Assembly: GCA_030704615.1 (NCBI GenBank)
Contig: CM060733.1
Location: 57,102,001-57,166,000, forward strand
Direction: 5' to 3'
DNA length: 64,000 nt
From: Takakia lepidozioides
Taxonomy: Eukaryota; Streptophyta; Takakiopsida; Takakiales; Takakiaceae
The position numbers and the translations under genes were made by a program. Numbering within the stretch: the stretch's first letter is position 1; every line of letters starts with the position of its first letter. Of the stretch, positions 31,945 through 44,329 are shown one piece after another. A model generated the notes under the pieces. That model saw only the letters and a program-made list of their open reading frames with translations. It made no database searches and was not told where the DNA came from.

Positions 31945-32075
31945 TGTCGACAAGGGACCTGTGCCACCCCACTCAAGTGCCATCTACATATGCAACCTGC
32001 CCCCCCGCACAGATGAAGCCTTGCTGGCTGACCACTTGGGGCAAAATTGGTGTCCTGAAGGTGTTTTCTGTCAGC
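31945..32075 (+). pseudogene. RRM-domain fragment, TAF15-like
   Basis: The plus strand reads SSAIYICNLPPRTDEALLADH and, after a one-base slip, KIGVLK. This is the first beta strand (RNP2, IYICNL) and helix of an RNA-recognition motif. The NLPxxTDExxLAxxxGxIGxLK pattern recalls plant TAF15/FUS-like proteins. RNP1 and the rest of the domain are not seen, so it is a gene piece, perhaps an exon left by duplication or transposon capture. Confidence 0.4.
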
Positions 32076-32379
32076 CCTCTTTCTGCTTGGAAAGAAGTCA
32101 TAGCCAGAGTCCTTTTGGTCATCTCTCTCTCGCTTTCTCAACTCTCTCTGAAGAGCTTCGACGAACTGAAATCTTTCATGGCTGAAGGCAACCCCCTACT
32201 ACTACAAGCCTTTGGCAATGATAGCAGCCTCAGTTCCTGTCCTTGCATTTGACCCAGACAGGGGCAATGGCCACAAGGCTTGACAGATATATTCTGGGGA
32301 AACGTCATCTCTCTTTCTCACTCATACATACACATAATCCTACTGGTAAAAAGTGATGCCACATGTCCTATGCGTGGAG

Positions 32380-32870
32380 TTGATTGTGAGGATACCAAAT
32401 TTTTTTTGGAAGTATCTGAATGATTACCCTGCCATCAATTGTCTGTTCCAAGGTAATTCATACTACCGGTGTCAGCCCCTGACAAAGGTAGTTTCTGTCC
32501 CTTTGTGTTCCACTAAAACTGACCGTGGGGTGGTCACAAGGCTACAGCAAACAATGTCTTATGAGTACATTCTCGAAATTTAAACTGAGGGCGGGGAGCC
32601 TACCTTGAACCAAAAAACAGATGCAGAGAGAAAAGGGAGATTGTAAATGTGTGAGCAGCCTGAAGACAATATCCACTTTTTCATCCATTGTCCAGGGTAT
32701 TCTCACCAGAGCCTAAAGCCCTGGCCCTGTTGTGGTCTAATTGCTTGTGTGCAGGGCTTTCTAGAGCATATCTGGAAAGCCGGAACTAATTGTTTATATC
32801 AAGGTAAGCGCCACCACCAGAGTGAGCCCCTCACAAAGGTATTTAATATGGGAAAATGCACATAAAATTA
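32380..32870 (+). repeat. Short tandem duplication with coding-like units
   Basis: Two segments about 345 bp apart (32430-32500 and 32775-32845) read NCLFQGNSYYRCQPLTKV and NCLYQGKRHHQSEPLTKV. They are an old duplication of about 70 bp. Function unknown. Downstream (32870-33000) the sequence is extremely AT-rich. Confidence 0.4.
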
Positions 32871-33399
32871 ATAATAATAATCATATGGGAAATAATTCCC
32901 TTTAAAAAAAGAGAAATAGTATAACATATAATTATTATACTATATATAATACTAATTATAATAAAATTATTAATGTCATATGGGGAAATTATTTTAAAAA
33001 CTGCACCTGCTCACCGTAGCCAGCCACCCTGCATACCTTATGAATTCTGAATGATAATTTGGATGACCATTTGAAAAACGTGGATGAACAACCCTGAAAA
33101 GCTCGGTTATGTACGGTATTTCACCATGGCTCACCTGGCTGCGGGCTTCCACACTATCGTGTGCCACGCTACAGCCGTGGCCAGGCTCATCTTGGTGGAT
33201 ACCTAGTCCATAGTTATAACTTGCAAGGAGGTGGACGATCCTTGTGCGCGTTCACTTGTTTAGTCTATATAGACCACATATCTGTAGATGGGAATGGGAA
33301 TGCATCCAATATAGGGATGGACGGAGTATAGTTAAACCAAAGCCGAAGCTGGGAGTTATTCACTCATCTCATCAGTCATTTGACACAGGAAAAAGTCTA

Positions 33400-33870
33400 A
33401 TTGGCCTGCCACCTGTGTATACGGGGCTTGGATGCTTCACAACTGACTTGGTGACTTGGTGTTATAGTGCGCTATCGCTTACCATAGCACATACTGTTGT
33501 TATAAACATGCCACGACCCAATTAATGTTTGGATGTTTTTCTTGCCAGTGCTGAATGCCCTCTTGATGCATTCAGTGCTGAATTCCCTCTTGTTTGGCCT
33601 CTAGTTCAGACCTACTTGAGTGTGTTGTCGTTGATGTGACTTACCCATTCACTTTTCCCTTGTATACTCATGACACATAACATAGACTGATGATCACTAA
33701 TTATGACTATGGGAGAGCCCATTTGGCGCTGCCTTCCCTGGCCACACAACGCATGTAGAATGCCACACTTCTTTGAGAAGTGCTGATTGCAACCATCACC
33801 AACGTCGCTGCCACACTGTCTGATTAAAATATTATATTTATAACAGTAGCTGACTAATTTAGCATTCACA
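33400..33870. repeat. Dispersed repeat, inverted partner of 44330-44660
   Basis: Reverse-complement similarity to 44330-44660 is clear over several blocks: CTATGGGAGAGCCCATTTGG and GAAGTGCTGATTGCAACC on the plus strand here, their complements there. The two lie 10.5 kb apart with the Copia element between them. I recognise no coding domain. Confidence 0.7.
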
Positions 33871-34256
33871 ATCTACACAATAGTATCAATTGGACGTGTA
33901 GCTCATTAATGGACATCAGATATGGATATGAATCTACCCATGAAATCTATAGAACAACATATTAAGCAAATTAGTGTGGTTCTAATAAACCTGCATGAGA
34001 CCTGAATCATACCTCATTCATTCTAGATATAACAGACTTGTTTTTAAAGTGAATATATGATGAGAGTCTGAACAAGTCTACAGTTAAATATTCAAACCCA
34101 CCATCAATATCACTCCCAAAACACACTCACCACATCAGGTCTGTCCGGCTTTTATAATTTGTCCCTGGGAACTCATTGATATCACCAGACGGCACATTGT
34201 GAGTAGCATGATGCTGAGCTGATGCTACAGCTAGGATGACGAGGTTGAGCCAAAAC
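33871..34256. other. Flank of Copia insertion, no gene
   Basis: AT-rich sequence with no gene. The last five bases, AAAAC (34252-34256), are the left copy of the Copia target-site duplication. Confidence 0.5.
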
Positions 34257-34563
34257 TGTTGGAAGTAATTAAACATATCTAGAAGACTAAGAGTCTTGAA
34301 GGCCAAAGGTTTAGAAGTCTAAGAGACTATCTTGTTTAACTCACTTTTGGAAGGTGAATGGCTAGAAGGTGGATGGTCACCATAGTGGAAGTGGAAGTGA
34401 CCAAGTAGGACTTTCTAGAGACCTTCTTGTACAAGCTCGGGCGTGAAGCCACTAGTCTAAGTGTAAGAGTATGATGGTGGCTTCTATGGTTGGGAGGAGA
34501 GCTTTAGTTTTAGCTTTAGTCTAAGACTTTAGTTCTTGTTTATGTTCTTGCTCAATTCTAACA
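34257..34563 (+). mobile_element. Copia 5' LTR
   Basis: A 307-bp LTR with TGTTGG...TAACA ends. It differs from the 3' LTR at three positions only. It is flanked on the left by AAAAC and on the right by the primer-binding site. Confidence 0.97.
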
Positions 34564-34575
34564 TGGTATCAGAGC
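34564..34575 (+). promoter_or_regulatory. Primer-binding site (initiator Met tRNA)
   Basis: TGGTATCAGAGC immediately follows the 5' LTR, the standard plant Copia primer-binding site complementary to the 3' end of initiator methionine tRNA. Confidence 0.95.
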
Positions 34576-34624
34576 CATTCTTCTCTAGGTGAGAGTTGGT
34601 AGTTGAGATTGAGAGAACTTGATT

Positions 34625-37600
34625 ATGGCTGGAGCGTCATCTTCTAACAATCCTCCTTCTATGTCTATGACGAGTGCATTAGATGTGAGAGTGGAAGATC
34701 GATTCAATGGAGCTAACTATCAAACCTGGAAGTTTAGGATGGAAATGGTACTTCTAGACAAAGATCTATGGGGAGTGGTTGATGGATCAGTCCCAAGACC
34801 TGACACTATTGTTGGCCAAGCCATATGGGATAGGAAAGATCAGAAAGCAAGAGCTAGCATCATCACAAGCTTGAGAGACAATCAGTTGCATCTCATTATA
34901 AGTGCTAAGAATGCTAAGGATGTTTGGGACAAGCTAGCAAGCATATATGAGACGAAGGATGTCACATCGCAAGTGTATGCGACACAAAAGTTCTATGGTC
35001 TGAAGATGACCGAGTCAGACTCAGTTGAACAATACTTGAATTTGTTTTGTGTGTTGCGAGATCAACTAGTCTCTGTGGGAACTAATGTGACTGATGAACA
35101 CGTCGCAGTGGTGTTATTGGCAACCTTACCTGAATCCTATGATGGTTTTGTGGTGTCTCTAGCAGGACAAACCAACTTAACTATTGATGTTGTCATATGA
35201 CTTCTCCTCAAGGAGGAAACACGAAGAAAAGGTCAAGGTACGTCTACAGAGATAGACAGAGCTTTGTTCACAGGCAAGACTGGAGTAGTCTTGAATAGAA
35301 GACTCCCTTCACATATGTCTCAAAAGTCCCAGAGGTTTCAGAAATCTCAATCTAGCTCAAAGATCAAAAAGCCAAAGTAAGGTGCTTTTATTGCAAGAAA
35401 CTTGGTCACATGATCAAGGATTGTAGAAAGCGCATTGCAGATGAGCGCAGCAGAGATGGTCAAGGGAACATAGCTACTCATCAGAGGAACGTTATTCTAT
35501 TTGTTGTGTCTCTCTCAGCCACTACTAGACAGAAGCATGTGTGGTATGTTGATTCAGGAGCATCTCAACATATGAGTTCAGAGAGAGAGCATTTATTATC
35601 CTATAGATCTCTTTCACCTACACAATATGTTCTTTTGGGAGATGATAGCAAGCATGTCATTAGTGGGGAAGGCTCAGTCTCTCTTATGCTCAATGAAGGG
35701 GAAACCATAGAGGTGAAAAATGTCCTATATGTCTCTACTTTAACAAAGAACCTGCTGTCGGTAAGGCAAATTGTTGCAAAGGAATACAGAGTGGTATTCC
35801 AAGATGAGAGTTGTACTATCACAGATAGCTCAGGAGCTGTGGTAGCAAAAGTTATTCTTGATAATCGCTTGTATAGATTACAACATCATGTCTTTAGTGC
35901 TCTTACCACATTTTCACCACAGTTGGGATCTACATATGTTATGTCAGAAATAGAGTTGTGGCATAGAAGGTTAGGTCATGTGAGCATTAAGAAGTTGAGA
36001 CAGATGCAACTCTCAAGCCATCTTGTGGAAGGACTACCATTGAAGGAGATGAGCGATATGCGTCTATGCAAAGGTTGCTTGGAAGGGAAGCAACATCGAG
36101 GTCAATTTCCTAAGGATGGTGGACGAAGAGCCACAAATATATTAGAGATTGTACATTCTGATGTGTGCGGGCCAATGCAAACCACATCACTTGGAAGAGC
36201 AAGGTACTTTGTGACATTCATTGATGATTTGTCAAGGAGGATTGTGGTGAATCTCCTAAGGCAGAAAAGTCAAGTGCTAGAGAAATTCAAGGAGTTCAAA
36301 GTACTTGAAGAAAAACAAACTGGAAAGCCTCTTAAGATTTTGAGATCTGACAATGGTGGTGAGTACATCTCAAAGGCTTTCAATCAGTTTTGTCAAGAGA
36401 ATTGAATAGCTCGACAGCTTACTGTTCCATATACACCTAAGCATAATGGTGTAGCTGAGCGGATGAATAGATCACTACAAGAATCTGCAAGGAGTATGTT
36501 GAAAGAAGTGAATCTTTCAAATCGTTTTTGGGCAGAAGCTGTTGGCACTGCAGCATATCTTCACAACAGAATACCTACCAAATCAGTGTTGGGAAAAACA
36601 CCAGAAGAGGTATGGAGTGGTCAGAAGCCTAGTGTGGCTCATTGTAGGATTTTTGGATGTCATGCATATGTCCATATCCCTACTCAGAAGCGAAAGAAAC
36701 TTGACTCCAAATCAAAAGGATGCATCTTCATTGGCTACACAGAAGGTGTGAAGGGATATAAGTTGTTCAATAAGACAACTAAGGCTGTCAAACACAGTAG
36801 GGACGTAGTGTTTGATGAAGGCTTCATACCCTCTTTGGTAGTGGGAGAAGATGACATGGGAATGAGCTTAGAGCCATTACACCATTTCCAAGAGGAGTCT
36901 TATGAGGAGCCAATACAAGAGATGGCTGAAGCAAATGATGGAGGTGTTCAATTTGATGGAGTTGATCAAGGAGTCGAAGTTGGTGAACCACTTGTTGATA
37001 TGGGAGATGAAGTTGAAGATGTGCCAATTCTAAGGAGATCTCAGCGAGAAAGAAAAGCTCATAGTAGGCTGATTACATCTATGAGGAAGCGATGCGCTCT
37101 CTAGACAAACTACAATGGGAAGAAACAATCAACTCAGAGTTGGATTCATTGATGCAAAATAAAGCATGGACACTCACTAAGTTAGCAATTGGTTGCAAGT
37201 GGATCTTCAAGTTGAAGTACAAAGCTGATGGATCTATTTACCGGTACAAAGCTCGTCTTGTAGCTAAAGGCTATGCACAAATTCAAGGAGTGGATTACAA
37301 TGAAACTTTCTCACCAATGGTGAAGATTTCTTCTATCAGAGTGTTGTTAGCTCTTGCAGCTCAACGTGATCACGAAGTTTATCAAATGGATGTTAAGACG
37401 ATATTTCGAATGGAGAACTACAAGAAGAGATCTACATGAGACAACCTGAAGGGTTTGTACAACGAGGAAGTGATATTGTGTGTAAGCTGCAAAAGAGTTT
37501 GTATGGACTCAAACAAAGTCCTCGAGCTTGGTATGCCAGGATCGATGCTTACCTCTTAAAGGCAAGATTTGAGCGAAGCATTGCTGACACAAACATCTAT

Positions 37601-38636
37601 GTGAAAAAGATGGGCGAGCAATTTGTGGTCATAACTCTATATGTGGATGACACAATCATTGTCACCAACGATCATCAAAGGTTGTTGCTAGAAACCAAAG
37701 CATTGTTGAGTGCTGAGTTTGCCATGACTGACATGGGTGAGATTCGGTTCTGTCTTGGTATTCAAATCAGCAGAGATCGAGTGAACCATACAATATTCAT
37801 GCATCAACGACAATACATTGAGACAATTCTACAAAGGTTTAAGTTGGAGATGAGTAAGCCAACATCAACTCCTCTCGAAGTTGGTTTGAAACTTACGAAA
37901 GATATGACACCTAAGACTCAAGAAGAGCAAGAAGATATGAAGAAAACTCCTTATTAAAAGCGCAGTCGGCAATTTGATGTATTGCATGGTTTGTACTATG
38001 CCAGACATTGCACATTCAGTGGGAGTGGTCTCACAATTTCTTTCAAATCCCGGACAAACCCATTGGAAAGCAGTGAAGAGGATATTTCGATATCTAAGAG
38101 GAACATCAACCTCTGGTCTACTCTACAAGAGAGTGGAAGATCCAAGTTTGTTGGGGTTTGCTGATGCTGACTGGGCAGGAGACGTTGATAGTAAAAAATC
38201 AACTTCAGGCCATTGTTTTCTCATAGCAGGTGGAGCTGTATCTTGGTCTAGCAAACGACAAGTTGCAACAGCGTTGTCATCAACAGAAGCTGAATACATG
38301 TCCATTACACGAGCAGCAAAAAAGGCTATTTGGTTACGGAAGTTGCTTGGAGATTTGGATCATCTCCAATCACTACCTACGACTCTCTATTGTGACAATC
38401 AAAGTGCGATTGCACTAAGTCAGAATCCGAAGTATCATTCAAGGACGAAACACATTGAAGTGCAACATCACTACATACGGGAAGTTGTATGCAAAGGAGA
38501 GATCAAGGTGATCTATTGTGCTACATGAGATATGGTTGCGGATGTTTTGACGAAGAGTCTACCACAAACAAAACATATGAAATGTTCAGCCTTACTTGGT
38601 GTCTCTTCTCCAAAGACAAACGAAGTAGCTCAATGA
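34625..38636 (+). pseudogene. Copia gag-pol polyprotein, multiply broken
   Basis: Order is Copia-type. Gag (34625-35200) is followed by a CCHC zinc knuckle CFYCKKLGHMIKDC near 35383-35425, protease YVDSGASQHM, and the integrase zinc domain (WHRRLGH, LCKGCLEGK). The integrase core shows acidic residues in HSDVCGP, RSDNGGE and NGVAERMNR. Reverse transcriptase follows with LYVDDTII near 37640, then RNase H (FADADWAGD, STEAEY, YCDNQSA). Defects: TGA at 35198, a frame change before the zinc knuckle, TGA at 36403 splitting integrase, a frame change near 37080-37100, another before the block MRQPEGF (37436), a stop near 37955, and TGA at 38526. It cannot make a full polyprotein, so recent movement of this copy would have needed proteins from a relative. 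Confidence 0.95.
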
Positions 38637-38648
38637 TATGGTTTAATT

Positions 38649-38657
38649 GAGTGGGAG
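38649..38657 (+). promoter_or_regulatory. Polypurine tract
   Basis: GAGTGGGAG directly precedes the 3' LTR, the expected site for plus-strand DNA priming. Confidence 0.85.
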
Positions 38658-38964
38658 TGTTGGAAGTAATTAAACATATCTAGAAGACTAAGAGTCTTGA
38701 AGGCCAAAGGTTTAAAAGTCTAAGAGACTATCTTGTTTAACTCACTTTTGGAAGGTGAATGGCTAGAAGGTGGATGGTCACCATAGTGGAAGTGGAAGTG
38801 ACCAAGTAGGACTTTCTAGAGACCTTCTTGCACAAGCTCGGGGGTGAAGCCACTAGTCTAAGTGTAAGAGTATGATGGTGGCTTCTATGGTTGGGAGGAG
38901 AGCTTTAGTTTTAGCTTTAGTCTAAGACTTTAGTTCTTGTTTATGTTCTTGCTCAATTCTAACA
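38658..38964 (+). mobile_element. Copia 3' LTR
   Basis: 307 bp, same length as the 5' LTR, with three substitutions between them (about 1%). It is followed by AAAAC (38965-38969), the right copy of the target-site duplication, so the element is a complete single insertion of 4,708 bp. Confidence 0.97.
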
Positions 38965-39039
38965 AAAACAATACCAACCATCAAAGGATGTTGCATTCGT
39001 TTCAAATTTTCCACAACCCACAATGAGGCCACAACAACT

Positions 39040-39420
39040 TACAAAATCCTCTTTGATCCTTGACGAAAGGGATTGTATAAGCTATTCATTGGACCACACA
39101 ACCATCAACAAGGCAAAGCATTTACGGTCCTGAAAACTGTGCCTAAAGCTAAGCATCATGTAGAGGCAGTCGTTGTGTGGCTTAGCCGTCTCCCTTCTTG
39201 CTCTAGTGATCTATGAGCGACAGGAGCTCATCATACGGGCTGCCCCTACATCAGCCACATGCCGGTCGGTTGAGAATTCTCCCTTCTTCCTTGAGGGCTG
39301 AAGTCTTGCTGAAGTCATGACATGTACACCTGGAGGCCGGTGCAGGAACCCCCTCCTCCCTGTTGAGAATGTGCACCGGTGGTGCCAGATGAAGCTAGGA
39401 CATTGCGATGAGATTAATAC
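39040..39420 (+). repeat. Fold-back arm, left
   Basis: Matches the reverse complement of 41150-41540 over about 350 bp (ATCCTTGACnAAAGGGA, CCACACAACCATCAACAAGG, GTCTCCCTTCTT, TCATACGGGCTG, GTCATGACATGT). A third related copy is at about 47660-47860 in the same sense as the right arm. Confidence 0.75.
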
Positions 39421-39623
39421 TATTAACGTCGTGTAGCTGGGACACCTCGATAGGAATATCAATCTGCGGCATAAAATAGGACAAGCACAGATTCAGATTC
39501 ACAGTGACAACATTGTGGAGATCACCCAAGTGACCATCTACCATAAACAAGTTCTCACCGTTTCTGGACATCTAGCTCACTTCTGTCTCTATCAATTTGT
39601 ACACAATAATAGACATCCAGCTA

Positions 39624-40340
39624 ACCAGATTGATATTAAATAGATTGAACTGATCCGTGCAGACGTAGCTGCAGCCGCCTGCATCTCATTGTAGCAAAGG
39701 AGACGGGCAAATAGTGGTGGAGGGATGAGACACAGCGATGGGAGGGAAATGCTTAGAGTACTGTCATGTCCACCGCTGCTTTGACACTGCTTTGACAGCT
39801 CTGGTGTACCCTGAAAGTGTGCTCACCAGATTGATAATAATAGATTGAACTGATCTGTGTCGCTGCAGCAGCCTGCATCTCAATGGAGACGTGCAAATAG
39901 TGGTGGAGGGATGAGACACGTCGATGGGAGGGAAATGCTTAGAGTACTGTCATGTCCACGGCTGCTTTGACAGCTCTGGTGTAGCCTGAAAGTTTGCTCA
40001 CCAGATTGATATTAATAGATTGAACTGATCCGTGTCGTTGCAGCCGCCTGCATCTCAATGGAGACGTGCAATGGTGGAGGGATGAGACACGTCGATGGGA
40101 GGGAAATGCTTAGAGTACTGTCATTTCCACAGCTGCTTTGACAGCTCTGGTGTAGCCTGAAAGTGTGCTCACCAGATTGATATTAATAGATTGAACTGAT
40201 CTGTGTCGCTACAGCCGCCTGCATCTCAAAGGAGACGTGCAAATAGTGGTGGAGGGATGAGACACGGCGATGGTGCTTAGAGTACTGTCATGTCCACCGC
40301 TGCTTTTGAAAGCTCTGTTGTAGCCTGCAGGTCTGCGGCA
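39624..40340 (+). repeat. Tandem array of ~175-bp units, array 1
   Basis: Four units starting at 39624, 39825, 40000 and 40171 (201, 175 and 171 bp, and a last partial unit). Each holds ACCAGATTGATATTAATAG, GCAGCCGCCTGCATCTCA, GGAGGGATGAGACACGTCG and TAGAGTACTGTCATGTCCAC. The array ends in a unique block (ACCGACCAAGATGG) also found at the end of array 2. Confidence 0.9.
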
Positions 40341-41149
40341 CCGACCAAGATGGTGACGTTCGGCAGAGCCACGATCAGCACCGCTGGTTTGTCGGTTAGC
40401 TGCTCGGTACTTGCTCATAGCACAATTCGCCATCGAATCCGCATATGCGAAGTTTCCCAGTCTTGCTCGGCTTCAGTTTCTGTTGGAATGGTAATTACAT
40501 ATCCTTAAAAGAAATCATCTGAATGAGCTTAAGATATATACCGTACAGAGATATGTAAGTTTGTTTTCAATGTGCAGTAAAGTAAGAATCAATGGGACTC
40601 ACATCCTGAGCCCCCTACAAAATCTGTGATATTTATGAATCTTAAGATAAATATGGAGAGTTCTACTTAAGATTAATAGCATCCATCGATTAAATTTGTT
40701 TTGAATAGCAATTGAGGTAAAGTGCAAACAAAATCTGTGTGTTCCTCATTGCTCAGGCTGCCAGCTCCCTGCCTTCTGTTTAATGGGCATCTAAAATATT
40801 TAGCACATGTTCCATGCACTGAGATCGAAAGAGGTTCTGGTTCCAGCAACTGCCTTATAAGGTACAGTTATTCACATCATAGAGGAGGGGCCATGAAGAA
40901 GCCAAAATGCCTAATTTGATTTCCCGTACAACAACGTTAACCTTAAGGTTCCTCATATAAGTTAAGAAGGATGTTAAAAAATATATTTTGCTCCAGACAG
41001 TGTCTTATTATAATTACTGGTCTAAAGATAGAATATGGGGTCCAACTAGCTAAAACTGGTAAGTTGGTCACAAACTAAATTAAATGAAGTAGAACAGGAA
41101 GGTTAGTAGTTTCTCCTGTAGCTAGTCACAGAGTGCCAGCTTCTCTGTC
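40341..41149. repeat. Diverged duplicate of 46150-47050
   Basis: Segments at 40480-40620 and 40830-40920 match 46385-46550 and 46930-47035. The second match includes the coding-like motif HHRGGAMKKPK, read HHRGLAMKKPK in the other copy. There is no intact gene. Confidence 0.65.
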
Positions 41150-41540
41150 CCCATATAAGTTGATCTCTCGTTGAGGACACCGGAAGTGAGTGGGAGAAGG
41201 GAGGGGGCGCGTTCCACCAGGTGCGCACATGTCATGACTTGCCTGCATGACCAGCAGCTCTTCTCGCGGCTCTTTGATTTCAAGGAAGAAGGGAGAATAC
41301 TCAATTGAACGGTGTGCAGTGCTGATGACGTAGGGCGCACAGCCCGTATGACGAGTTCTTATCGCTCATGGACTTTAAGGAAGAAGGGAGACGGTTAAAC
41401 CACACAGCCACTGTCTCTAAATGATGCTTAGTTTTCCATAAATGCTTTCCTTGTTGATGGTTGTGTGGCTCAATCAATAGCTTGTAGTCCCTTTTGTCAA
41501 GGATCGCGAGCGCCTTTCTGGAGATTATGAATTCCCCGGA
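41150..41540 (-). repeat. Fold-back arm, right
   Basis: Inverted partner of 39040-39420. The minus-strand reading LAILDKRDYKLLIEPHNHQQG, cut here to its motif DKRDYKLLIEPHNHQQ, looks coding-like, so the arm may contain a captured gene piece. I do not recognise it. Confidence 0.7.
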
Positions 41541-43119
41541 CAACTTATAAGACTCTTATAAGTTGTCGCTGGAAATACGTAGTCTCCAGAAAGGAGCATA
41601 TTGACCCGGACAGATGAGGGACAGACCGGCTAATGTGTGGGTTTTGTGGGGGCGGTATTGATGGCGGGTTTGAATTAACTCTAGACTTGTCCACACTCTC
41701 ACAGGCTCAGTTTAGATACGTACAAGAATGTTATAGATCTAAATGAAAATGAATGATATGAGTGAAATCACATGCATGCTTATCGGAGCCACACTACATT
41801 TGCTTATCTTGTTCTAAAGATGTCACCGGTGGATCGATATTATCCCATTCATTTTCGTGTGACAGGGATATCCACTGAATTAGAGGGACATTTCAGTATA
41901 TTGAGGAGCGAGTCCCGATGCTAATCACTAGGAAAGCTATCCAGGTGCAGAAATTAGTTTGCTGGATGTTGAGGGTGTTGTGTGCACCGGTAGTGGACTC
42001 CAGATGAGGTTTAATGATGAGATTCGTCATCTCAGTGCAGCTTGAACGTCCTTACTCCCCTGACCTGTTCATTTCTAGCAAGTGAAGGGGCAGGTCTTCT
42101 AGTCTTGTTTGTAGAATCTCCTCTGCACAGCTTGTAAGCCTCATCAGATTGTGGAGAGTCCTGAGGCTTCCTGCAGGCCTAACAGTGACGACAACCACTT
42201 AATTAAGTAAGACACCTTAAGACGACAACCACCTTAAGCCTCCTGGCTCTGGCACATATACGCAGCTGGTGCTCTCTCCGCTGAGGATGGAATCCTGGGT
42301 ACGTCCATCGGTAATAAAACTCCCCATCCTACCTCTTTTGCTCATCGGTCCCGCTTTATGTCCCTGGATCTGTATGTGTTATATGTCACTCTGCTGGTCT
42401 GCTCTCCTCTGCCTGTCTTCATTCCGGCTGGTCTCCTCTTCTAATTTATTGTAGTGTCTTCCCTCGGGCCACAATAATTAAACTCTCAATCCTAGTACTA
42501 CCTATTTTTCTCCTACATCTCTCTCTATTTGTCCCTAGATCTGTATGTGTATGTAAGTATGCTCTTCCTCTGCCACCTTGCTCAATCCTGTTTATCTATA
42601 TGGATCAGTGAATTTGAGAAACTGATTGAACATCTCATGGTAGGTAAAGTTCACCCATCTACATTAATGGTGGAAGATGAAGAAAAAATGACTGACAGTA
42701 GGGAGCAGGGTACGTTCCCTCTTCCAGAACGCCACCGCCGCCTCACGTGTACACCACGACTACTTATGATTTGAGGGCACCCATTGATGACAAGGCTGAG
42801 GATGAAGATCTGCTGGCAGAGGAACCAGGCCATGCAGAAATGTGGAGAGCCAATTTGGAGATCAGCCCTGAGGATGAAGATCAGCTACTGGCAGAAAATG
42901 GAGAGGAGCTGGCAGCTAAGCCCAGAGATCATTGAGGCTAGCACTGAGGCTGCCACCCTGTTGGGACGAGAACCACCCCTTCTGGTAGGCAGTGGCACAC
43001 ACATGCATCCGAAATTCCGAAGTTACTTCTTTGGCTCATCGATCCAAGGATCCGTTTGTGTACATGCCGGTCTCCTTAGCTGCAACACTAGGGCGACGTG
43101 ATCAGTTCAACTTATTTCA
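41541..43119. other. Repeat-rich region, no supported gene
   Basis: Just past the arm there is a short hairpin (ACTTATAAGACTCTTATAAGT, 41544-41564). At 42640-42935 open frames read acidic sequence such as DDKAEDEDLLAEEPGHA and ISPEDEDQLLAENGEE, which are two similar units about 20 residues apart. They may be an exon of a captured gene, but I cannot assign them. Confidence 0.3.
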
Positions 43120-43330
43120 TATCAATCTGGTGAGCTGGATATCCATTGATGTGTGCAAATTGAAAGAGACAGAAGTGAGCTACATGTCCAGTGTGTGTAG
43201 ATTGGAAGAAACTCTGGGAATTTGGTTTTGGTAGATGTGACCTTCCCTTTTTGGTCCAAAATTGTGTCTTGCCGGAGCCTAGTTTGCATTTTCACATGTG
43301 ACATATTTTCCTGATACACGGGCTAGAGAA
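43120..43330 (+). repeat. Dispersed repeat, inverted partner of 44725-44945
   Basis: CAAATTGAAAGAGACAGAAGTGAGC and TTTTTGGTCCAAAA recur in reverse complement at 44725-44945, about 1.6 kb away. Both copies lie next to the other repeat families of this region. Quoted words are trimmed parts of longer matches. Confidence 0.65.
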
Positions 43331-44019
43331 ATATCCTCACGGTGTTCCTGCATGACTGAGGTGAGCTAAATGTCCAATTGATGTACTGTTGTGTAGATTG
43401 TGAAGATTTACTGTATCTGTAAATCTTTGGTTTTGTAGTTGGTGGATGCTCCCAATTGTAGTGCAGTTACTGACATTCTACGCCCTTGTTATAATTTTGG
43501 ATTGCAGGAAAGATTGTTCTGTTCGTTTTCTCCCAGGTTTCGTTTTCCCCAAATGGAACCTTTGGGGGACTCAAATTTGATTGGATGATTATGATATGTA
43601 GACTCATGTACATATAAGCCGATTCTATATTTTTACATTAATATATTAGGTTGACATGATTCTTTTCACAATTGCTTCTCAATTTGGTTTTGATGCATCC
43701 AAGTATATTGGCTGGTTTTCCAGTCACAAGAAACAAGAAATGGAGGCAAACCAACAATTGTACTTGGATGCTTCAAAACTCACTTGAGAGACATATTGGA
43801 AGCTGTCCAATGGTTGGCTTGCTGGCCTTGGTTATTTGTTATCTCCTTAGGCTCAGTGTGGCTCTGTGGTTTGTCATCAATACAACCTCTCTGGGGGCTT
43901 CTTTTCTCCCTTTCTATATTAAAATTTGATTTTTTAATTTTGTTTCCAAGAAACACACCCCTGGCCCAGCAATGTGATTTTTTCTGTTTTGTTTTGAGGG
44001 AAAATAAACCCCTTTTCTA
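43331..44019. other. Intergenic, one weak coding-like stretch
   Basis: At about 43675-43830 a plus-strand frame reads FDASKYIGWFSSHKKQEMEA before a stop. It looks more ordered than random sequence, but I know no match. Nothing else is seen. Confidence 0.25.
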
Positions 44020-44175
44020 AGGAGAGCCTGCCATGGACCGAGGCATCTCAGGGGCAGAGCCCCAGACGCAAAGCAGAGAGACAGATGACAGGGGTTTGAA
44101 CCCCAGACCCACAGGCCAATACATGAGTGACTTACCACCGGCCCCCGGGGGCAAACTGATCTGTAATATGATTTG
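44020..44175 (-). mobile_element. SINE-like tRNA-derived sequence
   Basis: The minus strand has an A-box-like GGTGGTAAGTCACTC followed by a B-box GGGGTTCAAACCCC (44091-44104), itself a perfect palindrome. No tRNA cloverleaf can be formed. Confidence 0.45.
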
Positions 44176-44329
44176 TTTTCCAAAATAGAAATAAAAATAA
44201 CACATTTTCTCTTATCTTACATAAATGTCTTACAATTAGTTGATGAAAACCTCTTTCAATCTGGATGGATCCAGCATGTCTTGATTGCAGTGGAAAGTGC
44301 TAAGTTAGTGAGCTACTTGAGTTAAAAAC

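Noticed and set aside
44085-44110. tRNA gene from the GGTTCAAACC B-box
   Set aside because: No acceptor stem, anticodon arm or correct spacing could be found. It is better read as a SINE-like sequence, as are 17213, 23730, 55696 and 59261.
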